Assembly: GCA_903828645.1 (NCBI GenBank)
Contig: CAIKNA010000227.1
Span: 1 to 32,044 of the forward strand
Direction: 5' to 3'
DNA length: 32,044 nt
From: an uncultured Bacteroidales bacterium
Lineage (GTDB): Bacteria > Bacteroidota > Bacteroidia > Bacteroidales > FEN-979
Shown: in pieces, positions 18,096-26,150 of the stretch
Layout of the letters: every line of letters begins with the position of its first letter
How positions within the stretch are numbered: position 1 is the stretch's first letter
Position numbers and translations under genes: made by a program
The notes under the pieces: generated by a model
Told to the model about the DNA's origin: nothing
Seen by the model: only the letters and a program-made list of their open reading frames with translations
Database searches by the model: none

Positions 18096-19733
18096 ATGGC
18101 AAAAGATATTATCTTTAGCATAAAAGCAAGAGAAGCGTTGAAGAAAGGTGTAGATGAACTTTCGAACGCCGTGAAAGTGACATTGGGGCCAAAAGGCCGG
18201 AATGTCATCATCGATAAATCATATGGATCCCCCATTGTTACCAAGGATGGTGTAACTGTTGCAAAGGAAGTTGAACTGAAAGACCCTGTTGAAAACATGG
18301 GTGCCCAGATGGTTAAGGAAGTTGCTTCCAAGACCAGTGATCTTGCCGGCGACGGAACGACCACCGCAACTGTTCTTGCCCAGGCTATCTTTACAACCGG
18401 GTTGAAGAATGTCACTGCAGGTGCCAACCCAATGGACCTGAAACGTGGCATCGACAAAGCTGTTGCTGAAGTTATCAAATCGCTGAAGGCCCAGACCAAG
18501 CAGGTTGGCGACAGCATGGAAAAAATCGAGCAGGTTGCTTCGATCTCTGCAAATAATGATAACTTCATCGGCAAAATGATTGCCCAGGCAATGGATAAAG
18601 TTAAAAAAGAAGGTGTAATCACCATTGAAGAGGCAAAGGGCATCGAAACCACCGTAAAAGTGGTTGAAGGCATGCAATTCGACCGTGGTTATATCAGCCC
18701 TTATTTTGTAACTGATACCGATAAAATGGAAGTTGTTTACGAAACTCCTTACATCCTGATTTATGACAAAAAGGTCAGTGTGATGAAGGATCTTCTTCCG
18801 GTTCTGGAAAAAGTTGTTCAAACCGGCCGTCCGCTCATCATCGTCAGCGAAGATGTTGAAGGTGAAGCTCTAGCAACACTGGTTGTGAACAAGATCCGCG
18901 GTACACTGAAAGTTGCTGCCGTAAAAGCCCCTGGATTCGGCGACCGTCGCAAGGAGATGCTGGAAGATATCGCCGTTCTTACCGGTGGTACAGTGATCAG
19001 CGAAGAAAAAGGATATAAACTGGAAGACGCAACACTGCAATATCTTGGCCAGGCTGAAAAAATAACCATTGACAAGGAAAATACAACCATTATCAATGGA
19101 AGTGGTCAGAAAGCAGACATCACTGCACGTATCAACCAGATCAAGACCCAGATCGGAACAACCACCTCTGATTATGATAAGGAAAAACTTCAGGAGCGTC
19201 TTGCTAAGTTAGCCGGCGGTGTTGCTGTAATTTATGTTGGTGCTGCTTCTGAAATTGAAATGAAGGAGAAAAAAGACCGTTTCGACGATGCCCTGCACGC
19301 CACCCGTGCAGCCATTGAAGAGGGGATCATCCCCGGGGGCGGTGTTGCCTACATCCGCGCTCAGAAATCAATTGAGCATTTAAAAGGTGAAAACGAAGAT
19401 GAAACCACCGGGATCGCAATCATCAAGCGCGCTCTCGAGGAACCTCTTCGCCAGATCGTCGAAAATGCAGGCCTCGAAGGTTCAGTAGTCATCCAAAAGG
19501 TAAAAGAAGGCAAAGATGACTTTGGTTTCAACGCCCGTACGGATGAATATGAAAACCTTTACCAGGCCGGTGTAATCGATCCCACCAAGGTTGCCCGCGT
19601 GGCACTGGAAAATGCTGCTTCAATTGCAAGCATGCTACTTACAACCGAATGTGTTCTTGCAACCCATAAGGAAGAAAAACCTTCTATGCCACCAATGAAC
19701 CCTGGAATGGGCGGAATGGGTGACATGTACTAA
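18096..19733 (+). CDS. groEL: Chaperonin GroEL
   Basis: Tetradecameric chaperonin that folds proteins with ATP and GroES. Visible hallmarks: [31 protein letters not shown] (nucleotide site), the apical-domain substrate region around [35 protein letters not shown], and a short Gly-Met tail ending GGMGDMY. Length 545 aa is standard and there is a single copy in the window. The groES-groEL pair is closed by a perfect terminator hairpin at 19752-19781. Confidence 0.99.
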   Translation: MAKDIIFSIKAREALKKGVDELSNAVKVTLGPKGRNVIIDKSYGSPIVTKDGVTVAKEVELKDPVENMGAQMVKEVASKTSDLAGDGTTTATVLAQAIFTTGLKNVTAGANPMDLKRGIDKAVAEVIKSLKAQTKQVGDSMEKIEQVASISANNDNFIGKMIAQAMDKVKKEGVITIEEAKGIETTVKVVEGMQFDRGYISPYFVTDTDKMEVVYETPYILIYDKKVSVMKDLLPVLEKVVQTGRPLIIVSEDVEGEALATLVVNKIRGTLKVAAVKAPGFGDRRKEMLEDIAVLTGGTVISEEKGYKLEDATLQYLGQAEKITIDKENTTIINGSGQKADITARINQIKTQIGTTTSDYDKEKLQERLAKLAGGVAVIYVGAASEIEMKEKKDRFDDALHATRAAIEEGIIPGGGVAYIRAQKSIEHLKGENEDETTGIAIIKRALEEPLRQIVENAGLEGSVVIQKVKEGKDDFGFNARTDEYENLYQAGVIDPTKVARVALENAASIASMLLTTECVLATHKEEKPSMPPMNPGMGGMGDMY

Positions 19734-19751
19734 ACGTTGACAACACTGTTC

Positions 19752-19781
19752 AAAAAAGCCCTGGGAGATCAGGGCTTTTTT
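19752..19781 (+). terminator. Intrinsic terminator after groEL
   Basis: A perfect 12-bp stem (AAAAAAGCCCTG with CAGGGCTTTTTT) and a GGAGAT loop. The A-run and T-run on the two sides make it able to work in both directions. Confidence 0.92.
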
Positions 19782-19823
19782 GTTATAATTTGCCTAATAT
19801 TGTAATGATCAAAAATTCCTGAT

Positions 19824-20384
19824 ATGAAACAATGTTTTTATATGCTCAGCCGTGTATTGCTAATGGGTATGCTTGGTTTACCTCTGTTTGCACAAAAACA
19901 AGCCCAACCCTATAACCTTCCCATCGATCCCGAAACCAAAAAAATCGTGTACCGGGAAGTTGTCGAACAAAAAGGAACACCAGCATATCTTTATGATAAG
20001 GCCATAGAATGGTTTGGTTACTATTATCTGAATCCACAGGCTGTATATACGGTTCAGAGTAAGGAAAACGGAAAAATCGAAGGAGTCGGACGCATGAAAA
20101 TCTATTATACCGACGAAGCTTCGGGGGTGAAAAGAGACGGGGGACTGATTCTCTACCAGATAAAAATGGAATTGAAAGAGAACAAGTTCAGGTATACACT
20201 GATGGATTTCAACCTGAAGGGGCCATCACGGTTCTCAATTGAAAAATGGATGGATAAATCCGACCCGGCCTATAATTCCAATTGGGATTCATACCTCTAC
20301 CAGGTTGATACCACCATGCAACGGCTCATCTCGACCATGAAGGAAAAAATGAAACCTAGCGTAGTCAAGAAAGATGAGTGGTAG
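19824..20384 (+). CDS. DUF4468-type exported protein
   Basis: Probable periplasmic protein with a signal peptide (LSRVLLMGMLGLPLFA, cleavage after FAQ or nearby). The mature N-terminus NLPIDPETKKIVYREVVEQKGT and the following helix (AYLYDKAIEWFGYYY) match the DUF4468 pattern of Bacteroidota, a domain with a TBP-like fold and no known function. Length is 186 aa. The gene overlaps rlmN by 11 bp, indicating co-translation, yet nothing in the sequence explains a link to an rRNA methylase. It follows the groEL terminator; only a mismatched -7 string (TAATATTG, 19795-19802) is seen upstream. Confidence 0.78.
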   Translation: MKQCFYMLSRVLLMGMLGLPLFAQKQAQPYNLPIDPETKKIVYREVVEQKGTPAYLYDKAIEWFGYYYLNPQAVYTVQSKENGKIEGVGRMKIYYTDEASGVKRDGGLILYQIKMELKENKFRYTLMDFNLKGPSRFSIEKWMDKSDPAYNSNWDSYLYQVDTTMQRLISTMKEKMKPSVVKKDEW

Positions 20385-21450
20385 TCCCCGGCAAGATATC
20401 AGGTCATTGACAAAAGCGGACCTGGAAGATTTTTTCCTTGTGCGCGGTGAAAAAAAATTCCGGGCAAGCCAGGTTTATGAATGGCTATGGAGAAAATCCA
20501 TCCGTTCATTCGATGAGATGACCAGTCTCTCCAAACCTGTCAGGCAACTGCTGGAAAATCACTTTTCATTTTGTGCAGCTGTTCCTGAAATTCGACAAAA
20601 CAGCGGGGATGGGACTGTGAAAACCGCATTCAGGCTGCATGACGGCTTGTTGGTTGAAAGTGTACTAATCCCGTCACGGGAGCGTGCAACGGTCTGTATC
20701 TCCTCCCAAGTAGGATGCGCCCTGGGTTGTCTGTTTTGTGCCACCGGACAACTTGGTTTCACCCGAAACCTTACTGTCGGGGAGATTTTAGACCAGGTAA
20801 CCGGGATGCGGGATGCAGGATCCAGAATGCAAAATCCGGACTTCGTAAACCCCGAACAGGAATTCATCATCTCAAACCTTGTCTTCATGGGGATGGGGGA
20901 ACCCTATTTGAATTACGAAAATGTGACCGGAGCCATTGAAAAAATCACATCATCCGACGGGCTTGGAATGTCGCCGCAGCGGGTCACTGTTTCCAGCGTT
21001 GGAATCCCGAAAATGATTAAAAAGATGGCGGATGATGATCCGAAATACCACTTTGCACTCTCCCTGCATGCTGCAACAGATGCCAAACGCGACCAGATTA
21101 TTCCGTTCAACAAGAAACATCCGTTGGCCGAATTAACAGAGGCCCTCAAATATTACCACAAAAAAACGGCCAGGCGGTTTACCATAGAGTACATCCTTTT
21201 TGGCAATTTCAATGATTCTGTTGCTGATGCAAAGGATCTTGCTTTGTTTTGCAGGAATTTCCCGGTCAAACTCAATATCATCGAATACAATCCGGTAACA
21301 GGGTCAGGTTTTACAAAATCCGATCCTGACAGAACCCGGGCTTTCATTGATTTTCTGGAGCACCGAAACCTGGTTGTCAATGTCAGACAAAGCCGCGGAA
21401 AGGACATCGACGCCGCCTGCGGACAGCTTCACTTAAAACTTAAAACTTAA
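20374..21450 (+). CDS. rlmN: 23S rRNA/tRNA adenine-C2 methyltransferase RlmN
   Basis: Radical-SAM enzyme that methylates C2 of A2503 in 23S rRNA (and A37 in some tRNAs). The cluster motif CALGCLFC provides C115, C119 and C122, followed by ATGQLGFTRNL; MGMGEPYLNYENV and the SLHAATDAKRDQIIP region bind SAM and substrate; the methyl-carrying cysteine is C349 in DAACGQL. Length is 358 aa. Two oddities: an insertion made of 7-bp repeats (20803-20837) in the loop before MGMGEP, and a second heptamer tract forming the last residues after C349. It overlaps the DUF4468 gene by 11 bp and precedes ade by 16 bp. Confidence 0.96.
   Translation: MSGSPRQDIRSLTKADLEDFFLVRGEKKFRASQVYEWLWRKSIRSFDEMTSLSKPVRQLLENHFSFCAAVPEIRQNSGDGTVKTAFRLHDGLLVESVLIPSRERATVCISSQVGCALGCLFCATGQLGFTRNLTVGEILDQVTGMRDAGSRMQNPDFVNPEQEFIISNLVFMGMGEPYLNYENVTGAIEKITSSDGLGMSPQRVTVSSVGIPKMIKKMADDDPKYHFALSLHAATDAKRDQIIPFNKKHPLAELTEALKYYHKKTARRFTIEYILFGNFNDSVADAKDLALFCRNFPVKLNIIEYNPVTGSGFTKSDPDRTRAFIDFLEHRNLVVNVRQSRGKDIDAACGQLHLKLKT
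20803..20837 (+). repeat. Heptamer tandem repeat inside rlmN
   Basis: Five consecutive 7-bp units: GGGATGC twice, then AGGATCC, AGAATGC and AAAATCC, increasingly degenerate. It encodes part of the stretch TGMRDAGSRMQNPDF, which lies in a loop that is variable between RlmN proteins. Confidence 0.8.
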
Positions 21451-21458
21451 CACTCATT
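21431..21458 (+). repeat. Heptamer tandem repeat at the rlmN 3' end
   Basis: Units start at 21431, 21438, 21445 and 21452: ACTTAAA twice, then ACTTAAC and ACTCATT. The tract supplies the last codons and the stop of rlmN and most of the 16-bp gap before ade. Confidence 0.85.
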
Positions 21459-21466
21459 CTAACCCT

Positions 21467-23104
21467 ATGGACCGGACTAATTTTGAAATTCAGGGAAATA
21501 TCGTAGATGTGGTCGCCAAAACCATTTTTCAGGGAACAGTCGTGGTGAGGGATGGAAAGATCGCAGCCATACGTAAAGAACAGGTTGCATCAGGCTTGTA
21601 TGTTCTCCCGGGACTTGTTGACGCCCACATTCATGTAGAAAGTTCAATGCTGATCCCTTCTGAATTTGCCAGGCTTGCGGTGATTCATGGAACGGTGGGG
21701 TCAGTTTCCGACCCGCATGAAATTGCCAACGTACTTGGTGTTCCGGGGGTGAAATTTATGATTTCAAACGGGAATAAGGTTCCATTTAAATTTTATTTTG
21801 GTGCCCCATCCTGCGTGCCAGCTACCGCTTTCGAAACATCCGGGGCCCGGTTGGGGGTGGAGGAGGTAAGGGAACTTTTGCAAATGCCTGAAATTAAATA
21901 CCTGTCGGAAATGATGAATTTTCCGGGAGTACTTTATAACGATCCGGAGGTGATTGCCAAACTGGATCTGGCACATCAGGCGGGCAAACCAGTGGATGGA
22001 CATGCTCCAGGGCTAACCGGAGGGGATGTTGAAAAGTACATCGGGGCAGGGATTTCCACAGACCATGAGTGTTTTACCATTGAAGAAGCCTATGAAAAAA
22101 TAAAGTTCGGAATGCATATCCTGATCCGGGAAGGCAGTGCTGCGAAAAATTTTGACACACTGTACCCGTTGATCGATGAGTTTCCTGACCAGGTGATGTT
22201 GTGTTCAGATGACAAGCATCCCAATGATCTTGCAGCCGGACATATGAACCTTTTAGTGAAACGTGCGCTCAATCTGGGACTCGACAGGATGAACGTACTG
22301 CGCAGTTGTACCTGTAATCCGGTGAAGCATTACAAACTTGATATCGGGTTGCTCCAGACCGGGGATCCTGCTGATTTTATCTGCGTGGATAATCTAACCG
22401 ATTTCAATGTACTTGCTACCTATGTTAATGGAAATATAGTCGCAGAAAGGGGTAGGACACTTATTCCCGAAGTCCCTGAAAGCCCTTTTAATAATTTCAA
22501 TATCAATCCTGTTAAAGCATCCGAAATCCGGGTTATAACCGGTGAGGGTCAGATAAAGGTTCTGACCGTATCCGACGGACAGCTGATTACGGGTTTGTAC
22601 AGGGCCGATCCTTTAATTGCCGGAGACAACGTGGTGAGTGATATCACCAGGGATATCCTTAAAATAGTGGTTAAAAACCGGTATAGCGAAACCCCTGCAT
22701 CCGTGGGATTTATTAAAAATATCGGGTTAAAAAGAGGGGCAATTGCCTCTTGTGTCGCTCACGACAGTCACAACATCGTTGCTGCAGGAGTGGATGATGA
22801 TTCTATTACAGAGGCGATCAATCTGATCATTGCAGAAAAGGGGGGCATCTCGCTGGTAGATGGAGCCATAAAACGGATCCTTCCATTGCCTTTCGCCGGG
22901 ATCATGTCAGGACTTGACGGCTTTGAGGTTGCCCGGCAGTATGATGAGATGGATCAAAAAGCAAAGGAGATGGGGGCGACGTTATCAGCGCCTTATATGA
23001 CACTCTCTTTCATGGCTCTGCTGGTTATCCCTGAAATTAAACTGAGTGACCGTGGCTTGTTTGACGGAACACATTTTAAATTCACCGGTGTATTCGGGAA
23101 ATAA
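21467..23104 (+). CDS. ade: Adenine deaminase
   Basis: Amidohydrolase-superfamily enzyme converting adenine to hypoxanthine and ammonia in purine salvage. The metal site motif DAHIHVESSML, followed by SDPHEIANVLG, is specific to the Ade family. Further motifs are DGHAPGLTGGDVEKYIGAGISTDHE (metal ligand histidines) and CSDDKHPNDL (catalytic aspartate region). The C-terminal half (HDSHNIVAAGVDD and GGISLVDGAI) is the Ade-specific domain. Length 545 aa is typical. It follows rlmN by 16 bp and is probably in the same transcript. Confidence 0.96.
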   Translation: MDRTNFEIQGNIVDVVAKTIFQGTVVVRDGKIAAIRKEQVASGLYVLPGLVDAHIHVESSMLIPSEFARLAVIHGTVGSVSDPHEIANVLGVPGVKFMISNGNKVPFKFYFGAPSCVPATAFETSGARLGVEEVRELLQMPEIKYLSEMMNFPGVLYNDPEVIAKLDLAHQAGKPVDGHAPGLTGGDVEKYIGAGISTDHECFTIEEAYEKIKFGMHILIREGSAAKNFDTLYPLIDEFPDQVMLCSDDKHPNDLAAGHMNLLVKRALNLGLDRMNVLRSCTCNPVKHYKLDIGLLQTGDPADFICVDNLTDFNVLATYVNGNIVAERGRTLIPEVPESPFNNFNINPVKASEIRVITGEGQIKVLTVSDGQLITGLYRADPLIAGDNVVSDITRDILKIVVKNRYSETPASVGFIKNIGLKRGAIASCVAHDSHNIVAAGVDDDSITEAINLIIAEKGGISLVDGAIKRILPLPFAGIMSGLDGFEVARQYDEMDQKAKEMGATLSAPYMTLSFMALLVIPEIKLSDRGLFDGTHFKFTGVFGK

Positions 23105-23119
23105 ACTTATATAGCTATG

Positions 23120-23150
23120 TACATTTGTAACATCTATTTGATTAGCTTTG
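23120..23150 (+). promoter_or_regulatory. Promoter region of the ArsR-type regulator
   Basis: Two perfect TAnnTTTG strings occur in tandem: TACATTTG (23120-23127) and TAGCTTTG (23143-23150). The TTTG of the first can act as the -33 box of the second (15-bp spacer). Transcription would start near 23157, 20 bases before the ATG. Confidence 0.6.
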
Positions 23151-23176
23151 TAGAATAACTTCAAATATATCGCGCT

Positions 23177-23479
23177 ATGACTAATAAAACCGTACTCGAC
23201 ATTCAAAAACTTGAACTCGCTGCCAGCAAACTGCGTGCAATGGCTCACCCTATGCGAATTGCCATCATCGACCTGCTCACAGAAAATAAAAAACTCACTG
23301 TTACAGAAATTTATGAAAGATTGAGCATTGAGCAGGCATCGGCATCACACCACCTGAATATTTTAAAGAACAAAGGATTGCTGGAATCAAAGCGCGACGG
23401 CAAGATGATTTTGTATTCGCTGAAGACGAATGTGCTGGCAAACGTGATCGATTGTATCAATCAGTGTGTTACACACTAG
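23177..23479 (+). CDS. ArsR-family winged-helix regulator
   Basis: Small DNA-binding repressor of the ArsR/SmtB type, 100 aa. The winged helix-turn-helix is clear: MAHPMRIAIIDLL, LTVTEIYERLSIEQASASHHLNILKNKGLLESKRDGKMILYSL. The metal-sensing ELCVCDL motif of classical ArsR is absent from helix alpha-3. Two cysteines near the C-terminus (CINQC) could form a different sensing site, but this is inference. No transporter or resistance gene is adjacent, so the target is unknown; a tandem promoter upstream suggests autoregulation. Its stop codon shares the tetranucleotide CTAG with the stop of the convergent lipoprotein gene. Confidence 0.9.
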   Translation: MTNKTVLDIQKLELAASKLRAMAHPMRIAIIDLLTENKKLTVTEIYERLSIEQASASHHLNILKNKGLLESKRDGKMILYSLKTNVLANVIDCINQCVTH

Positions 23480-25269
23480 TTCCACACCTCTTCCACGTCC
23501 CAGTTGGCCCTGATGGTAACCGTTTTTGGTAAATAGATGACCTCTTCAGGTTGAATTTTTAATTTGTAATTTCCTGTATCCCAATGGCCATTCCTGTTGC
23601 GGTCGTAAATGGCCTTGAGTTTGTATTTTCCGGGGGGCATGAAATCAAAATGGATTTTTTCTGAGCCTGTAATGATTTTCTCCTCAAAAACCGCTGATTC
23701 ATTCTCATTCATCAGTTGAACAATGTATTGTCCCGGTCTCTTTTCCATGTTCATGGAAACGATCAGGTTGCCGAAATCCTTCTCTGCCCTGGTTTTGAAT
23801 TCCAAAAAGACCGAGTCGTGTGTAAAGTTCTGGATTCCGAAAAAGACGGAATCAGGGATGATGATTTTATAAGTTTTTTCCTCATCCCATTTGTGTTGGA
23901 TGATAATTTCCCTTTTCAGGCTGTCGGAGAATGAAATATCCGGATGAATTGTGTCTTTTGCTGAAACCAGTAAAACCTTCGAAAAGTTCCAGCGAATCAG
24001 CGGATATGAAAAATTCAGTGTCAGTTTGTTTTTATACTGGTTCAGCCCGGAATGGGAGGCAGCATTCGAAATGCCAAGCTGGACTTGTTTCTCCTTGCCG
24101 GATGATTTTTTTCGGATCTCTTTTTTCGTGACTTCGAGGCGCACCGTGTCAATAGTCTTATTGCCAAGGATAACTTTGGCAACCAGTGAATCAACATTCG
24201 GACGTGTAATCCAGAGAGTCACTGAATCTCCTTGTTTGGATAACTCTTCAATATACCAGGGGGATATCGAATCAAAATTCAATGGTACCACACGCAGGTT
24301 TTTAACCGGGAAACGGAACACCACCAGGGCCTTGCCCTCCATTGGGAACGAAGCATGCTTAATGCGTTGAACAGAATCGGTTGATTCAAAAAGAAAAAGG
24401 GAAGCGGATGGATAGTTCAACAAATTTTGCCTGGTGGAATTAATTTTATTCATCGAATCGGCAACTTTCAGGGAATCTGCTGATTTTTTCCTTACCGGGA
24501 CAACATTATGATGATCAGGATGTACGGAATCATTTGCTAAGGTATCGGGCTTCGGTACGCGAATGTAATAGGGTTTGACCAGGCTGTCGTTAAAAGCAAT
24601 TTTTTCAGATGGTTGATTAAAAATCAGATCCCCATTCTGATCTGCAAGCGCAAACAGCAGAAATTCTCCTTGTTTAAGGTTGTGGAACATGAAATTCCCC
24701 TGTTCATCAGTTTTGGTAACATAATAAGGTGCCACATGAAGCGGCAGGGAATCCAAAGGAAGCGTGTCGTTGTTGCTGATGTATAATTCAATGAAAACAT
24801 CCTTCTGAAGTTTGTGATCAAATGCAGTTTGAAGGGTTCCCTGCAGGGAGAGGGAGTCAACATAATGCCCTGTTGAAAATACGTAATTAAATCCCTTCAG
24901 CACATTCCCCTCGGTCAGATCAAGGATGGCGTTGCCAAAGGTGACGGAGTAAGTGGTGTTTGCGGCCAGGCTGTCGTCAAGTCTGACGATCAGTGATTTT
25001 CCCCTAACCCTTGTGTCTATCGGGCTTTTTAAAGGTGGTGAGATGAAAATTTCATTTACGGGGTTTTTGAGGTTGATGAACTCATTAAAATCGATCCGGA
25101 AACTTCCTCCTTTGAATTCAGTTGCTGAATTTGGCGGGTCACAGGATATGACTCTGGGAGGGTTTACATCTTTTGGCCCTCCCTCGGGGCTTATCGGATG
25201 TGCACAACCATAGAGCAACAATGCAGTTAAGATGAGAAAAAAGTAAAATAAAATTGTTGATCGTAGCAC
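23476..25269 (-). CDS. Ig-like (SbsA-type) domain lipoprotein
   Basis: Large exported lipoprotein conserved in Bacteroidota, function unknown. The signal peptide (FYFFLILTALLLYGC) ends in a lipobox-like LYGC with Cys22. The next segment, PISPEGGPKDVNPPRVISCDPPNSATEF, opens an SbsA-like Ig domain (about residues 35-135; FNEFINLKNPVNEIFISPP, NTTYSVTFGNAILDLTEGN). A prealbumin-like beta domain follows around 140-235 (TDEQGNFMFHNLKQGEFLLFALAD). The C-terminus, PPGKYKLKAIYDRNRNGHWDTG, is typical of this family. Length is 597 aa. It is divergent from yebC, with its own good promoter, and convergent with the ArsR gene. Confidence 0.87.
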   Translation of the reverse strand: MLRSTILFYFFLILTALLLYGCAHPISPEGGPKDVNPPRVISCDPPNSATEFKGGSFRIDFNEFINLKNPVNEIFISPPLKSPIDTRVRGKSLIVRLDDSLAANTTYSVTFGNAILDLTEGNVLKGFNYVFSTGHYVDSLSLQGTLQTAFDHKLQKDVFIELYISNNDTLPLDSLPLHVAPYYVTKTDEQGNFMFHNLKQGEFLLFALADQNGDLIFNQPSEKIAFNDSLVKPYYIRVPKPDTLANDSVHPDHHNVVPVRKKSADSLKVADSMNKINSTRQNLLNYPSASLFLFESTDSVQRIKHASFPMEGKALVVFRFPVKNLRVVPLNFDSISPWYIEELSKQGDSVTLWITRPNVDSLVAKVILGNKTIDTVRLEVTKKEIRKKSSGKEKQVQLGISNAASHSGLNQYKNKLTLNFSYPLIRWNFSKVLLVSAKDTIHPDISFSDSLKREIIIQHKWDEEKTYKIIIPDSVFFGIQNFTHDSVFLEFKTRAEKDFGNLIVSMNMEKRPGQYIVQLMNENESAVFEEKIITGSEKIHFDFMPPGKYKLKAIYDRNRNGHWDTGNYKLKIQPEEVIYLPKTVTIRANWDVEEVWN

Positions 25270-25286
25270 CCAGCAAAGGATTTTCG

Positions 25287-25294
25287 TAAGTTTG
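25287..25294 (+). promoter_or_regulatory. Candidate -7 element for yebC
   Basis: TAAGTTTG matches TAnnTTTG on the plus strand, 81 bases before the yebC ATG, but no -33 box is found at the right distance. It overlaps the expected start point of the divergent lipoprotein promoter. Confidence 0.3.
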
Positions 25295-25300
25295 CGACCC

Positions 25301-25328
25301 CAAATTTACCAATCGTTTCAATAACAAA
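25301..25328 (-). promoter_or_regulatory. Promoter of the Ig-like lipoprotein gene
   Basis: On the minus strand: -33 TTTG (25325-25328), 16-bp spacer, -7 TAAATTTG (25301-25308), both perfect. The expected start point near 25294 leaves a leader of about 25 bases. Confidence 0.7.
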
Positions 25329-25350
25329 CCCTTTTTTTATTAATTTTACA

Positions 25351-25364
25351 TTGTTAATTAACAA
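25351..25364. promoter_or_regulatory. 14-bp perfect palindrome before yebC
   Basis: TTGTTAATTAACAA is identical to its reverse complement and ends 11 bases before the yebC ATG. The position suits an operator or leader element; it is AT-rich, so chance is possible. Confidence 0.4.
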
Positions 25365-25375
25365 ACAACAATCAT

Positions 25376-26116
25376 ATGTCAGGTCACAATAAATGGTCCA
25401 CCATTAAGCGAAAGAAAGGTGCGCTCGACGCCAAGCGTTCGAAAATCTTCTCAAAGATTATCAAAGATATTACGATTGCAGTAAAAGAGGGAGGAGCTGA
25501 CCCCGACGGCAACCCGCGCCTGCGTCTTGCAATTTCCAACGCCAAGGGTGCTTCCATGCCAAAAGACAACATTCAAAGGGCTATCAGCAAAGGGGCTGAA
25601 AAGGATGCTGCGGTATTGCTTGAAACTACTTATGAAGGCAAGGGGCCTCATGGAGTGGCGATTTTTGTTGAATGTACCACAGACAACCTGCAGCGTACTG
25701 TTTCCAATGTGAGGGCTTATTTTAACAAGTATGGGGGAGAATTGGGTCAGAATGGTATGCTTAATTACCTGTTCGATCGCAAAGGTGTATTTGTGGTCCC
25801 AAAAGGAGATTTGAACCGGGATGAATTTGAGATGGAGCTAATTGATGCAGGTGCCGAGGATATTTCACTGGAAGATGATGTTTACAACATCACCACGGCC
25901 ATGGAGGACTTTGGAAGCATGATCAAGAAACTTGAAAAGCTCAACATTGAACCTGAAAGCGCCGCATTGCAGCGCATCCCCAAGACGACGGTTTCACTTG
26001 ACGAAGATGCAACGCGGAAAGTACTTCGGCTCATCGATATCATTGAAGAAGATGATGATGTGCAGAATGTTTTCCACACCCTCGAGATTAGTGATGAAAT
26101 GGCCGAAAAACTGTAA
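25376..26116 (+). CDS. yebC: YebC/TACO1-family protein
   Basis: Cytoplasmic protein of the YebC/PmpR family, long annotated as a transcription regulator and more recently linked to ribosome rescue at proline-rich stretches. The N-terminus GHNKWSTIKRKKGALDAKRSKIFSKI is the family signature; PRLRLAISNAKGASMPKDNIQRAI, YEGKGPHGVAIFVECTTDN and KYGGELGQNGMLNYLFDRKGVF follow. Length 246 aa is standard. A 14-bp palindrome precedes the start, and the stop codon is embedded in a terminator hairpin shared with the convergent response regulator gene. Confidence 0.95.
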   Translation: MSGHNKWSTIKRKKGALDAKRSKIFSKIIKDITIAVKEGGADPDGNPRLRLAISNAKGASMPKDNIQRAISKGAEKDAAVLLETTYEGKGPHGVAIFVECTTDNLQRTVSNVRAYFNKYGGELGQNGMLNYLFDRKGVFVVPKGDLNRDEFEMELIDAGAEDISLEDDVYNITTAMEDFGSMIKKLEKLNIEPESAALQRIPKTTVSLDEDATRKVLRLIDIIEEDDDVQNVFHTLEISDEMAEKL

Positions 26117-26150
26117 ATGAAAAACGCGGCGACTGCCGCGTTTTTCATTT
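26115..26150. terminator. Bidirectional terminator shared by yebC and the response regulator
   Basis: A perfect 16-bp stem: AAATGAAAAACGCGGC (26115-26130), GACT loop, GCCGCGTTTTTCATTT (26135-26150). Its outer bases overlap the stop codons of both convergent genes (26114-26116 and 26149-26151), so it serves both directions. Confidence 0.95.

Noticed and set aside
18065-18821. Two long minus-strand open frames (about 200 aa each) opposite groEL
   Set aside because: They are antisense shadows of a highly conserved gene with strong codon bias; no recognisable domain and no promoter.
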